Shown: one piece after another, positions 15,404 through 22,863 of the stretch
How positions within the stretch are numbered: the first letter of the stretch is position 1
How the letters are laid out: each line of letters opens with the position of its first letter
Assembly (NCBI GenBank): GCA_013388905.1
Contig: JACAEI010000023.1
Location: forward strand, 1-33,514
Length of the DNA stretch: 33,514 nucleotides
Source of the DNA: Candidatus Bathyarchaeota archaeon
GTDB taxonomy: Archaea; Thermoproteota; Bathyarchaeia; Bathyarchaeales; Bathycorpusculaceae
Direction of reading: 5' to 3'
Notes under the pieces: generated by a model
What the model was told of the DNA's origin: nothing
The model's database searches: none
What the model saw: the letters and a program-made list of their open reading frames with translations, nothing else
Position numbers and translations under genes: made by a program

Positions 15404-16570
15404 AAACGTCATAATAGCCGTTGCAATTATAGCCGTGATAAATAAGTATTGGGGCGAAATGTAGTAAAGGATTCCACCTAAGTATGGCGCTATGAAGGAG
15501 CTGAACATGCTTATTGTTTGAGGTATAGACACCCATCTTGCCCTAATTGATTCTGGAGCTGAAGGTCCAATTATGGCGCTCATTAAAGACCATGTTATGT
15601 AGGACCCACCCATCAAAAAGAATGTGAATATTAGAATGGGGAAATTGTTGAAAAGCAATAGCAGGATTAATGTAAAACTACAAAGCGCCATCGAGACAGA
15701 AAGCGCATAGGATTTCTTCCATCTGTCCCCGAGTTTACCTAATAGAATTCCTAAAGCTGCTGAGCCGAAGAAGGATATTGAACCCAAGATTCCTATTTCA
15801 AAGTCACCATAGTGGTATATGTCTCCGAGAAATTTGGGAACAAATGGACGGAACATTATTACCACGAAGAAAATTGAGGCGAAAAAGGCTGAATACTTTA
15901 GCAGTTCTCTTGTTTTTAGAAGTTTAAGTAGTGAATATTGTTCTTTTGAAGAGTCTTGCTTGAAGTCTTCTGCTTTTTGGCTTTGTATGAATATGAGGAT
16001 TAAAGCGGCTAGTGTGTAGAGGACGAAGGCTAAGTAGAAAACGAATCGCATGCCAACAATTTCAGCTAGGTAGCCGCCTAAGGCTGGAGAAAAAATGTAG
16101 CCAACGGACCAAGCGGAAGAAACCACTGTAAAAGTTAACGTTAGCTGTTTTTTGTCTGCTGTTGTCACAACATAAGCGGTGGTTGTGGGTCCGCCGAACC
16201 AAAAGCCCCACAGAATCATTCCAGGCAACATTTGAAGCCAGTTTTCAGCAAAAGAAAAAATCAGGGGTGCAGGTATCCATGCAATCCAGCCGGCAATCAT
16301 AATTTTTTTGCGGTCGTATTCGTCTGCGAACATTCCAGCTATGAACAGCGTTGAGGCTGCAACTAGGCTTACTATGGCATAAAGGATTCCCACCTCCACA
16401 GCGCTTGCGTTAAGTGTTTTAGTCATGTAATAGGGCAAAAGATACGCATAGAGTCCATCTCCAAAAGCTCCTGTCAGATTGGACGTAAAAATCAGTCTCA
16501 AGTCTTTGTTTAACACTTCGAAGGGAAAGCCTAATCTTAGAATTCTTTGATAGCTTGCTTTGGTTAACAT
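15380..16570 (-). CDS. Major facilitator superfamily transporter
   Basis: 396 residues with about 12 hydrophobic segments. The MFS loop appears as GMFADEYDRKKIMI after helix 2 and again as GKLGDRWKKSYAL in the second half. The N-terminal part (FTSNLTGAFGDGLYAYLLPY) resembles drug or sugar efflux MFS proteins, but the substrate cannot be told. It is a monocistronic gene convergent with the protease; purA lies upstream on the same strand after about 90 nt. It is not closely similar in sequence to the other MFS gene at 5635. Confidence 0.9.
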   Translation of the reverse strand: MLTKASYQRILRLGFPFEVLNKDLRLIFTSNLTGAFGDGLYAYLLPYYMTKTLNASAVEVGILYAIVSLVAASTLFIAGMFADEYDRKKIMIAGWIAWIPAPLIFSFAENWLQMLPGMILWGFWFGGPTTTAYVVTTADKKQLTLTFTVVSSAWSVGYIFSPALGGYLAEIVGMRFVFYLAFVLYTLAALILIFIQSQKAEDFKQDSSKEQYSLLKLLKTRELLKYSAFFASIFFVVIMFRPFVPKFLGDIYHYGDFEIGILGSISFFGSAALGILLGKLGDRWKKSYALSVSMALCSFTLILLLLFNNFPILIFTFFLMGGSYITWSLMSAIIGPSAPESIRARWVSIPQTISMFSSFIAPYLGGILYYISPQYLFITAIIATAIMTFLASLAES

Positions 16571-16662
16571 TTAATGTGCCTTGGCTGGTTGAAACTTAAT
16601 TTGGTTATCGAGTGACGATTTATGTTTTTATGTTTAAAATAGGCAAGTTCTATAATGCAGAG

Positions 16663-17661
16663 TCATTTTCTTCTGTCAATTATGTCTAATGCTTCTGGTC
16701 CGGTGCCAATCAACACTACTGGAATTCCGGTTTGTTTTTCAATCTCGTTTATGAATTGTTTTGCCTTGATAGGAAGCGAATCATATGTCTTTGCGCCTTT
16801 GCATTCTGGATATAATATATCAAGCTTCGTCAGTGCAGCTTGAGTTGCGCCATTAAGCATTACTGTTTTTTTGGCTAATTCAAAATTGAAAGGTGCGGAA
16901 CGTCTTTCTCTGCCTGTTCCTGCAGCTGTTTCGAACCATCCGCGCTTTATCGCTTCTTCTTTTGGTAATTCGCCTGGTAAAGGTCCAGTGCCTACTCTTG
17001 TTATGAAGGATTTGAAAACTATTAGGACATTGTCGATTTTTGTTGGACCTACGCCTGCTTCTGAGCAGATTGCTGAGGCACTTGTGTCTCTGCTGGTTAC
17101 GTATGGGTATGTTCCATGGTAAAGTGAAAGCATCAAGCCTTGAGTTCCCTCTAGCAAGACATTTTTGTCAGCGTCTATTGCATTGTTAACTTCGGTTGTC
17201 ACATCTGTCAAATACGGCTTTAATTCTGGAATATCCTTTGCCAACTTCGCTGTTCTGCGTACACGTTCTTCTACTGCAGGACCTACGCCCCACCCAGTTG
17301 TGCCCAATCCTTTTAAATGGGCGCTTGTTTTGTCTTGGATTGAATGTTTCTCTTCGATGATAGAAGCTTGATAGTCTACGCCTATGCGGCTTTTCACTTT
17401 TGTGGCTTCAACTTCCTCTAAGAATTTTGCAACATGAACGTTTGAGCCAGCACCGATTAATAGGCGGCATTTCTTGTAGACGAAAGCTGCGGGCACCATG
17501 TGCAGAGCATAACGGTTACTTTGAATCCAAACAGTATGTGCCGCATTAACCGAGCCTGTTCTAACGCAGAAGTCCAGCTTATCCTTTAAAGCCAGATAAG
17601 AGATTATTTTTCCTTTACCTTCATCTCCCCAGAAGGACCCAGCTATAACCGTGCAAGGCAT
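16663..17661 (-). CDS. purA: Adenylosuccinate synthetase
   Basis: 332 residues, the short archaeal form of PurA. The GTP/IMP motif GSFWGDEGKGK (residues 8-18, catalytic D13) and the catalytic H42 in NAAHTVW are present, followed by GAGSNVHV, KGLGTTGWGVGPA, LLEGTQGLMLSL and RVGTGPLPGEL. The C-terminal GTP-binding TKLDILY is present. It makes adenylosuccinate from IMP, aspartate and GTP in AMP synthesis. Archaeal enzymes lack about 100 residues of the bacterial enzyme, which explains the length. Single gene, ATG start. Confidence 0.95.
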   Translation of the reverse strand: MPCTVIAGSFWGDEGKGKIISYLALKDKLDFCVRTGSVNAAHTVWIQSNRYALHMVPAAFVYKKCRLLIGAGSNVHVAKFLEEVEATKVKSRIGVDYQASIIEEKHSIQDKTSAHLKGLGTTGWGVGPAVEERVRRTAKLAKDIPELKPYLTDVTTEVNNAIDADKNVLLEGTQGLMLSLYHGTYPYVTSRDTSASAICSEAGVGPTKIDNVLIVFKSFITRVGTGPLPGELPKEEAIKRGWFETAAGTGRERRSAPFNFELAKKTVMLNGATQAALTKLDILYPECKGAKTYDSLPIKAKQFINEIEKQTGIPVVLIGTGPEALDIIDRRK

Positions 17662-17762
17662 TATTTCACCGTTTGAGAGGATTTCTCCAGTGCTATTTAA
17701 GAATGTTTGCGGCTTTCGTGTGAAAAAACAATTAGGCTTAACGATTTAATCTTTCGTAATGT

Positions 17763-18008
17763 TTAGTTTTTGTCGCTAGTCAGAAATAGGTTTAGGTTTA
17801 ATTGTTCAGCCCATGCTATGCTTCTTAACGGTATTTTAAACTCGTTTCCTCTTCTGTACGCTACACATTTGATGAATGTTTCTCTACTGAATTCGTCTTT
17901 TTGTAGTCCAGAAAACTGAACATTTATTATTACTGAACCATCTTTCAAGTGAAGGTTAACGTTTTTTCCGAGCAAGGATTTCGCCATGTTCACATTGAAT
18001 CTTTCCAT
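17763..18008 (-). CDS. Small beta-rich protein, possibly Sm-like
   Basis: 81 residues from ATG 18008, chosen because GGTGAT lies 6 nt upstream; an ATG at 18026 would overlap the gene before it. The sequence LLGKNVNLHLKDGSVIINVQ, then FIKCVAYRRGNEFKIPLRSI, has the alternation of five short strands and a 'KDG' turn reminiscent of the LSm/Sm fold. The Sm2 consensus is not clear, so this is only a suggestion. It is downstream of, and 7 nt from, a 45-residue zinc-finger gene, and they likely form a two-gene operon. Confidence 0.55.
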   Translation of the reverse strand: MERFNVNMAKSLLGKNVNLHLKDGSVIINVQFSGLQKDEFSRETFIKCVAYRRGNEFKIPLRSIAWAEQLNLNLFLTSDKN

Positions 18009-18015
18009 TGGTTCA

Positions 18016-18153
18016 TCACCATTCAACTTCTTTATTGGCTAGTTTGCTCCAACAGCGCCTGCAAATTGGTAGTTTTGTTCCTTTGAAAAAGATGTAAAGT
18101 TCAATTTCATTGTTTTTGCATTCTTTGTTCCATGGGTTTTTACAATGTTCCAT
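18016..18153 (-). CDS. 45-residue four-Cys zinc-finger protein
   Basis: A very short gene read on the minus strand. The start ATG at 18153 has GGAG about 12 nt upstream and the TGA stop is at 18016-18018. Four Cys are arranged C4 ... C12 (CKNPWNKEC) and C31-x-x-C34 (CRRCW), with aromatic residues next to them, as in tiny zinc ribbons of archaea. Between them is a strand-like ELYIFFKGTKLPI. It sits 7 nt before the next gene, whose ribosome site GGTGAT lies at its stop. A nucleic-acid or protein binding role is likely, but no family is recognised. Upstream in the same frame, beyond a TGA, there is another C-x-x-C. Confidence 0.6.
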   Translation of the reverse strand: MEHCKNPWNKECKNNEIELYIFFKGTKLPICRRCWSKLANKEVEW

Positions 18154-18267
18154 TCATGCGTATCTCCAGCAAGTTGTGCAGTCAGAATGCTCTGCTTTGT
18201 TTTGCTTTTAAAACTCTCTGTGCGACGACTGTTTGACTATGGGGAGAGAGATGAGTTAAAGTGAAAT

Positions 18268-18283
18268 CTTTTATATATATAAG
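18268..18283. promoter_or_regulatory. Palindromic TATA element, probably bidirectional
   Basis: CTTTTATATATATAAG is nearly its own reverse complement. On the plus strand it lies about 35 nt before the ATG of the DUF420-like gene. On the minus strand it could feed the zinc-finger gene, although a second TATA-like GAGTTTTAAAAGC near 18204-18216 is closer to that start. Confidence 0.5.
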
Positions 18284-18312
18284 TCCAACATTTAGAATCA
18301 TGGTGGAATCTT

Positions 18313-18729
18313 ATGGCTTTATTAATAGCTGACATTAACCTTGCACTTCAAATAGTCATTCTCGCATTTCTTTTTGTAAGTCTCGCCTTTAAGCGAAAGG
18401 GTAAATTTGCTTTGCATGGAGGTACAATGCTCGTCGTAGTAGTGCTGAACGCAGCCTCTTTCTTTTTGGTTATGCTGCCTTCTTTCTTTGCTCAAAACTT
18501 CTCAGCTCTTAGTCCTTCTATAGGAATAATAGCCCCAGTACATGGAATCCTGGGTGGCATAGCAGAAATTCTCGGCATATTTCTGGTTGCTGCTTGGGGC
18601 TTACAAAAGACTGTCCAATCGTGTGTAAAAAGGAGAATGATAATGCGCATAACCATAGCCTTATGGATTGCAGCCTTAGCTTTGGGCATATTACTGTACG
18701 CGGCCCTCTATGGGATAATAATATTGTAA
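18313..18729 (+). CDS. DUF420-like four-helix membrane protein
   Basis: 138 residues with four hydrophobic segments (about 8-26, 34-58, 68-95 and 110-136). Histidines lie inside or beside helices in KFALHGGTML and APVHGILGGIAEIL; that pattern is seen in DUF420/YozB proteins, which occur near cytochrome oxidase assembly genes in bacteria. No oxidase genes are present here, so the role is open; haem or metal binding by the helix histidines is conceivable. ATG start with GGTGG 7 nt upstream and a strong TATA element before it. Confidence 0.65.
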   Translation: MALLIADINLALQIVILAFLFVSLAFKRKGKFALHGGTMLVVVVLNAASFFLVMLPSFFAQNFSALSPSIGIIAPVHGILGGIAEILGIFLVAAWGLQKTVQSCVKRRMIMRITIALWIAALALGILLYAALYGIIIL

Positions 18730-18763
18730 TAGTTTCTCTTGCGTTGCTTGGAGGATTGAGAAA

Positions 18764-19192
18764 CTGGATCAAGATGACATAAAAGAGATACTGACAAAAT
18801 ACAAAATTGTCGCCATCATTGGCTTGTCACGAGACCCTTCTAAAGACAGTTACAGAGTAGGCAAATATCTAAAGAATCATGGTTTTCAAATAATACCGAT
18901 CAACCCCACAGCAGACGAGATTCTCGGCGAAAAAAGCTACAAGAGCCTTTTAGACATACCAGTAGAAACGCAGAAAACTATAGAAGTTGTTGACATTTTC
19001 AGGCCTTCTGCAGAGGTCATGCCCATTGTTGAGCAGGCGATTCAGCTAAAGAACCAGCATGGGGTTCTTCAAGTAGTTTGGATGCAGCTTAGAATAGTTA
19101 ATGAGCAGGCGGCAGAAAAGGCTAGAAAGGCAAGCTTAACGGTGATTATGGATAAATGTATGATGCAGCAGCACAAACGGATATTTAGCTAA
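18764..19192 (+). CDS. CoA-binding domain protein (YccU/COG1832 type)
   Basis: A Rossmann-type protein. The conserved core KIVAIIGLSRDPSKDSYRVG, followed by IIPINPTADEILGEKSY, VDIFRPSAEV, VVWMQL and IMDKCMMQQHKRIF, matches the family fully. The problem is the start. The first usual start codon in frame is TTG at 18824, which would cut through the first strand of the fold. The frame stays open and coding-like upstream (EKLDQDDIKEILTKYK). GGAGG at 18750-18754 lies 9 nt before an in-frame CTG at 18764, so I place the start there tentatively; ATT at 18755 is less likely. Function in the family is unclear beyond CoA binding. Confidence 0.8.
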   Translation: MDQDDIKEILTKYKIVAIIGLSRDPSKDSYRVGKYLKNHGFQIIPINPTADEILGEKSYKSLLDIPVETQKTIEVVDIFRPSAEVMPIVEQAIQLKNQHGVLQVVWMQLRIVNEQAAEKARKASLTVIMDKCMMQQHKRIFS

Positions 19193-19218
19193 AGACAGCG
19201 AAAACGAACGGGCTGATT

Positions 19219-19764
19219 TTAGTTACTCTGCAAAGCGTCTTTGGTAGGTTTTCTATGCCGAACAAGCATTGTCCACAAGGCAACAGATGCAAGCGCCAGA
19301 GTCAACAAGGATGCTGGTAGCGAATATTCAGGTATCGGCTCACCTGTAATGTTCAACGTGGCATCCATTCCGCTGTGAATCTTACAATGGTAAGGCACCG
19401 ATGAACTATACTTCTGGATAAGTTGACTATAGATTGTCTGGTTTACCGTAAGTTCAAAAGTTGCTCCAGGCGCTAAATTCCCACTGTCAAAAACAGGATT
19501 TGCTGACCCTCTTGCGCCAATTGTTACCGTATGTGTGAGGCTTCCATGGTTTACCCAGATTATTGTGACACTTTCGCCTGTATCTGGGTGTGGGGGTCTA
19601 ATGGTTACGTTATTTGGCTCAAAGAAGTTGTCGTGGATATCTATGTTGCAGATCGAGTCGTTACAGATGGGAGGCGATGGCGTATGCGCCAAGGTTGTGC
19701 TTACAAAGAAATAAGCAGTAGCCAAAACCAATATCGTTAAGATAACCAGTTTTCTTCTCAACAT
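19219..19764 (-). CDS. Membrane-anchored cupredoxin (plastocyanin-like)
   Basis: 181 residues. A signal peptide (about 1-26) is followed by a cupredoxin domain whose type I copper ligands are visible: H78 in LTHTVTIG, then C127, H130 and M133 in YHCKIHSGM. Other family marks are FEPNNVTI and LAPGATFEL. The C-terminal part, IPEYSLPASLLTLALASVAL followed by RHRK, is a transmembrane anchor beginning with a PEF-like motif common on archaeal surface proteins. It is therefore an extracellular, membrane-tethered electron carrier or copper protein. No oxidase or nitrite reductase gene is nearby to show its partner. Confidence 0.88.
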   Translation of the reverse strand: MLRRKLVILTILVLATAYFFVSTTLAHTPSPPICNDSICNIDIHDNFFEPNNVTIRPPHPDTGESVTIIWVNHGSLTHTVTIGARGSANPVFDSGNLAPGATFELTVNQTIYSQLIQKYSSSVPYHCKIHSGMDATLNITGEPIPEYSLPASLLTLALASVALWTMLVRHRKPTKDALQSN

Positions 19765-19827
19765 AGATTTCCTTTTTTTTAGGGTTTAGAGGAGGCATCT
19801 TAAAAGGCTTACTTGAAAATGAATCCT

Positions 19828-20376
19828 TTAGATTTGGATTATTTCCGGCGTGATTTTTTCTTTTGTGATTTTCAGCAAAGCCACCGTGGGCTTAGTTATG
19901 AAAGGCGGAATAGGGTTTGTTGGGCTTCCTGGGTTTATGAAAAGTGTGTTTTCTTCCCATTTAATGTTAGAAGCATGTGTGTGCCCATAAACCATGACGT
20001 TAAAGCCGTTTCCTTTAGCAATTTCTCGCATTTTTCCCATTCCAAATAAGACTCCAGGATTGTGCATGACTCCGATTTTCCAGTCAAAAACTTTAACTGA
20101 GTTCATTTTTGGCAGTTTTCCCCGAATCTCAGGTCCATCCATATTGCCATAGACAGCCAAAACAGGGGCAAGATGCTCCAATTCGTCAATAACAGTTAGC
20201 TGAACAAAATCGCCTGCATGCACAATATAATCCGCCTTTTCAAACACTTCAAAAACTTTTCTTGGCAAATTTCTAGCCCGAACTGGTATATGTGTATCAG
20301 ATATTAACCCGACAATTTTTGTAGCGGTATATTCAGGTTGCCTAGTATAAAGTTGCGCTTGTTCACCAGTTGTCAT
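19828..20376 (-). CDS. YfcE/MJ0936-type metallophosphodiesterase
   Basis: 182 residues from ATG 20376, chosen because GGAG lies about 11 nt upstream; the open frame runs to 20448, but the extra residues look like untranslated AT-rich DNA. Metal ligands are in order: D27 and H29 (LISDTHIP), D56 (VHAGDF), N78 (YGNMDG), H105 (VMHNP), and H132 with H134 (VYGHTHAS), ending with FINPGSPTNP. This is the calcineurin-like two-metal site of small phosphodiesterases; the natural substrate is unknown. Single gene. Confidence 0.88.
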   Translation of the reverse strand: MTTGEQAQLYTRQPEYTATKIVGLISDTHIPVRARNLPRKVFEVFEKADYIVHAGDFVQLTVIDELEHLAPVLAVYGNMDGPEIRGKLPKMNSVKVFDWKIGVMHNPGVLFGMGKMREIAKGNGFNVMVYGHTHASNIKWEENTLFINPGSPTNPIPPFITKPTVALLKITKEKITPEIIQI

Positions 20377-20641
20377 TCGAAGACTCTCCTTTCCACTGCA
20401 TATCATTAGGAATACTAAAATAATAATCTTAAAGAAAAAAAGTTTCATAGCTATTCAATCTCTACAGTTACGTGAGAGCGAAACCGACTTTCGGGTGCAC
20501 ATACGCTGCACAAATACGCAGCTTAATTGGTAGATTAGGTTTTATGAATAGCGTAAAGTTTCGGCATACGCAACGAGCAAAGCCAAAACAAAATTCTAAA
20601 TAATACACAAACAATACATTCAGTCACAGGTTGAAAATCAA

Positions 20642-22000
20642 ATGGACGCTCAACTGTTAAAGGAGATAGAAGAGGAGATTACTAGTCTTCTCAGCGATTT
20701 ACTACGCATAGACACCACAAACCCGCCTGGAAACGAAACAGAAGCAGCAAAATACTTGGCAAAAAACTTGGAAAAAGAGGGCTTTAAATGTGAACTTTTT
20801 GAATCCGCGCCTGGAAGAGGCAATGTAATCACACGCTTAAGAGGAACTGGCTCAAAGCCAAGTCTACTTTTGCTTTCACACTTGGACGTAGTCGCCGCAA
20901 ACCCAAAAGAGTGGAGTGTAGACCCATTTTCTGGCTTAGTTAAAGACGGTTTTGTTTGGGGACGCGGTGCATTAGACATGAAATCAATGACTTCCATGGA
21001 AACTGTTGTTTTGAAACTTTTGAAAAGAAACAGGGTTAAGCTTAAAGGCGATGTGGTCCTGGCTGCGACAGCCGACGAGGAGAAAGGCGGCGAAGAGGGA
21101 GTAGGTTGGCTGGTCCGCAATTATCCAGAGAAAATTCGAGCAGACTACGTGATAAACGAGGGCGGGGGTTTAGCAATTCCAGTTGCAGGCAAAAACATCT
21201 ACACGATTCAGACAGTCGAGAAAGGAATCTATTGGTTCAAAGTTAAGGCTAAAGGTAAACCAGGACATGGCTCCGTGCCAGGCGCAGCAGACAACGCAAT
21301 ACTTCGCATGATCAAAGTTGTTGACATACTTGGAAACTACCGCGCAAAAATCAACATAGTACCAACAGTAAAACAGTTTCTGACTGAAGTTGCAAAAGAA
21401 AACCCAATGATACAACAGGCAGTAACGATGATACTTCAAAACCCAGACAAAAGCGACCAAATTGTGGACATGCTTTCACACATCGACAAACCATTGGCTG
21501 AGGAAATTCGAGCAAAACTGAGAATGACTATAGCGCCTACAGTAATTCATGGTGGCGTAAAAGAAAACATCATCCCATCTGAATGCGAAGCCATCTTCGA
21601 TTGCAGAATCCTGCCTGGACAAACGCCAACAGACGCTATGAACATAGTAAAAGACTTGCTAAAAGATGTTGAAATGGAAAAGCTAGATTTTGAGACTATT
21701 CAGGCTAATGAGCCATCCGAATCAACTGCAAACACGCCGCTTTACGAGTTAATCGTGAATACGCTTAAGGAGTTTGAACCAGACTGCGCTGTAGCACCGA
21801 TACTGCTTACTGGAGGCACCGACTCCCGATTCTTCAGGAGAATGGGCAGCATATGCTATGGTTTCCAACCTTTAAGAGCAGACATGCCCTACGGAGAAAT
21901 GTTGAAAACAGTACACGGCATAGACGAGCGAATCTCGACAGCAAATCTAGTGTTTGGAACAAGTGTTCTCTACAACATAGTTGAAAGATTCATGACCTAA
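20642..22000 (+). CDS. M20-family metallopeptidase / deacylase (ArgE/DapE-like)
   Basis: 452 residues. Zinc ligands and catalytic residues are recognisable: H80 with D82 in LLSHLDVV, D112 in GRGALDMKS, E146 and E147 in ADEEKGG, and the C-terminal GTDSRFFRRMG region. The dimerisation (lid) domain runs from about 195 to 320 and starts with GKPGHGSVPG. Family members hydrolyse amide bonds in N-acyl amino acids, dipeptides or succinyl-diaminopimelate; the longer length fits the general archaeal M20 deacylase or dipeptidase group rather than a specific biosynthetic enzyme. Substrate is not assignable. Single gene with ATG start. Confidence 0.9.
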   Translation: MDAQLLKEIEEEITSLLSDLLRIDTTNPPGNETEAAKYLAKNLEKEGFKCELFESAPGRGNVITRLRGTGSKPSLLLLSHLDVVAANPKEWSVDPFSGLVKDGFVWGRGALDMKSMTSMETVVLKLLKRNRVKLKGDVVLAATADEEKGGEEGVGWLVRNYPEKIRADYVINEGGGLAIPVAGKNIYTIQTVEKGIYWFKVKAKGKPGHGSVPGAADNAILRMIKVVDILGNYRAKINIVPTVKQFLTEVAKENPMIQQAVTMILQNPDKSDQIVDMLSHIDKPLAEEIRAKLRMTIAPTVIHGGVKENIIPSECEAIFDCRILPGQTPTDAMNIVKDLLKDVEMEKLDFETIQANEPSESTANTPLYELIVNTLKEFEPDCAVAPILLTGGTDSRFFRRMGSICYGFQPLRADMPYGEMLKTVHGIDERISTANLVFGTSVLYNIVERFMT

Positions 22001-22030
22001 AATAGCCAAAAACGTTAGGCGAGTGATAAA

Positions 22031-22449
22031 ATGAAGGTTGAAGATCCAAGTAAGTGGGTTATTTCTGTTTGCGGTTTGAACTGTGCAAAATGCGATATAT
22101 ATCAGGCTAGTCATGGCAATGAAAAATTGTACAACGAAATTATAGCATGGTTCAAGAAAGAACGCAACCTAGCCCTAAAGCCAGAACAGATACTATGCGA
22201 AGGATGCAGAAATTCTCTTGATACTCATTGGAGTTCTGACTGCAAAATGATGCTCTGCGCAAAAAAAGGGGATATGAACACTGTTTTCAATGCGAAGACT
22301 TTCCATGCGCAACTGTAAACGAGTTTGCCTCAGACGGCGTCTCTCACCACAAAAGAACCGTTGAAAACGCGAAACGAATGAAGGAAATTGGTTTAGAAGC
22401 GTGGATTGTAGAGCAGAAAAGAAAAGGACAATGCTTGTTCTGCCCATGA
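22031..22449 (+). CDS. DUF3795 cysteine-rich protein, frameshifted at an A7 run
   Basis: The zero frame (22031-22318) starts well, with ISVCGLNCAKCDIY and EGCRNSLDTHWSSDCKM, but after CAKK it loses the family pattern and stops. The -1 frame from the A7 run (22261-22267) continues perfectly: GYEHCFQCEDFPC, then FASDGVSHHKRTVENAKRMK and QCLFCP, stopping at 22447-22449. DUF3795 proteins carry exactly these Cys pairs, so the gene is one unit of about 139 codons read with a -1 shift. The shift site A_AAA_AAA_G is a textbook slippery heptamer in phase. It is either programmed frameshifting, polymerase slippage, a real mutation or a homopolymer sequencing error. Function of the family is unknown. 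ATG start with GAGTGAT upstream. Confidence 0.8.
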
Positions 22450-22519
22450 AGGTTGCACGCAACTAATAAATACATGTTTTCACGGTTTTCTAATCCTATT
22501 TCGTTAAGGAGGCTTTAAT

Positions 22520-22810
22520 GTGCCAGCAATAGAAGTTGGTAGAATATGCGTAAAACTCTCAGGCAGAGAAGCTGGAAAAAAATGCATCATAGTTGACATA
22601 GTAGACAAAAGCTTCATACTGATAACTGGTCCAAAGGCTGTTAGCGGCGTGAGAAGGCGAAGAGCCAACATAAACCATGTTGAACCCTTACAAGATAAAA
22701 TAGCAATTACACGTGGAGCATCAGACGAAGAAATAACAGAAGCACTGAAGGCTGCAGGAAAGCTTGAAGAGATGAAGCAACCAGTCAAACCAGCTTTGAC
22801 TATGGCTTAA
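22520..22810 (+). CDS. rpl14e: Large-subunit ribosomal protein eL14 (L14e)
   Basis: 96 residues: AIEVGRICVKLSGREAGKKC followed by VDKSFILITGPKAVSGVRRRR and ANINHVEPL, the KOW/SH3-like fold of archaeal and eukaryotic L14e. It binds 23S rRNA in the large subunit. The start is GTG at 22520 with GGAGG 7 nt upstream, and this decides the frame. It is followed by cbf5 after about 50 nt, an order conserved in many archaea (rpl14e-cbf5), though the usual cmk is not seen upstream here. Confidence 0.95.
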   Translation: MPAIEVGRICVKLSGREAGKKCIIVDIVDKSFILITGPKAVSGVRRRRANINHVEPLQDKIAITRGASDEEITEALKAAGKLEEMKQPVKPALTMA

Positions 22811-22863
22811 ACTCTTATACTTCCGAACCTTTTTCTAAACCAATAGGAGTGATGCATTAGTTT

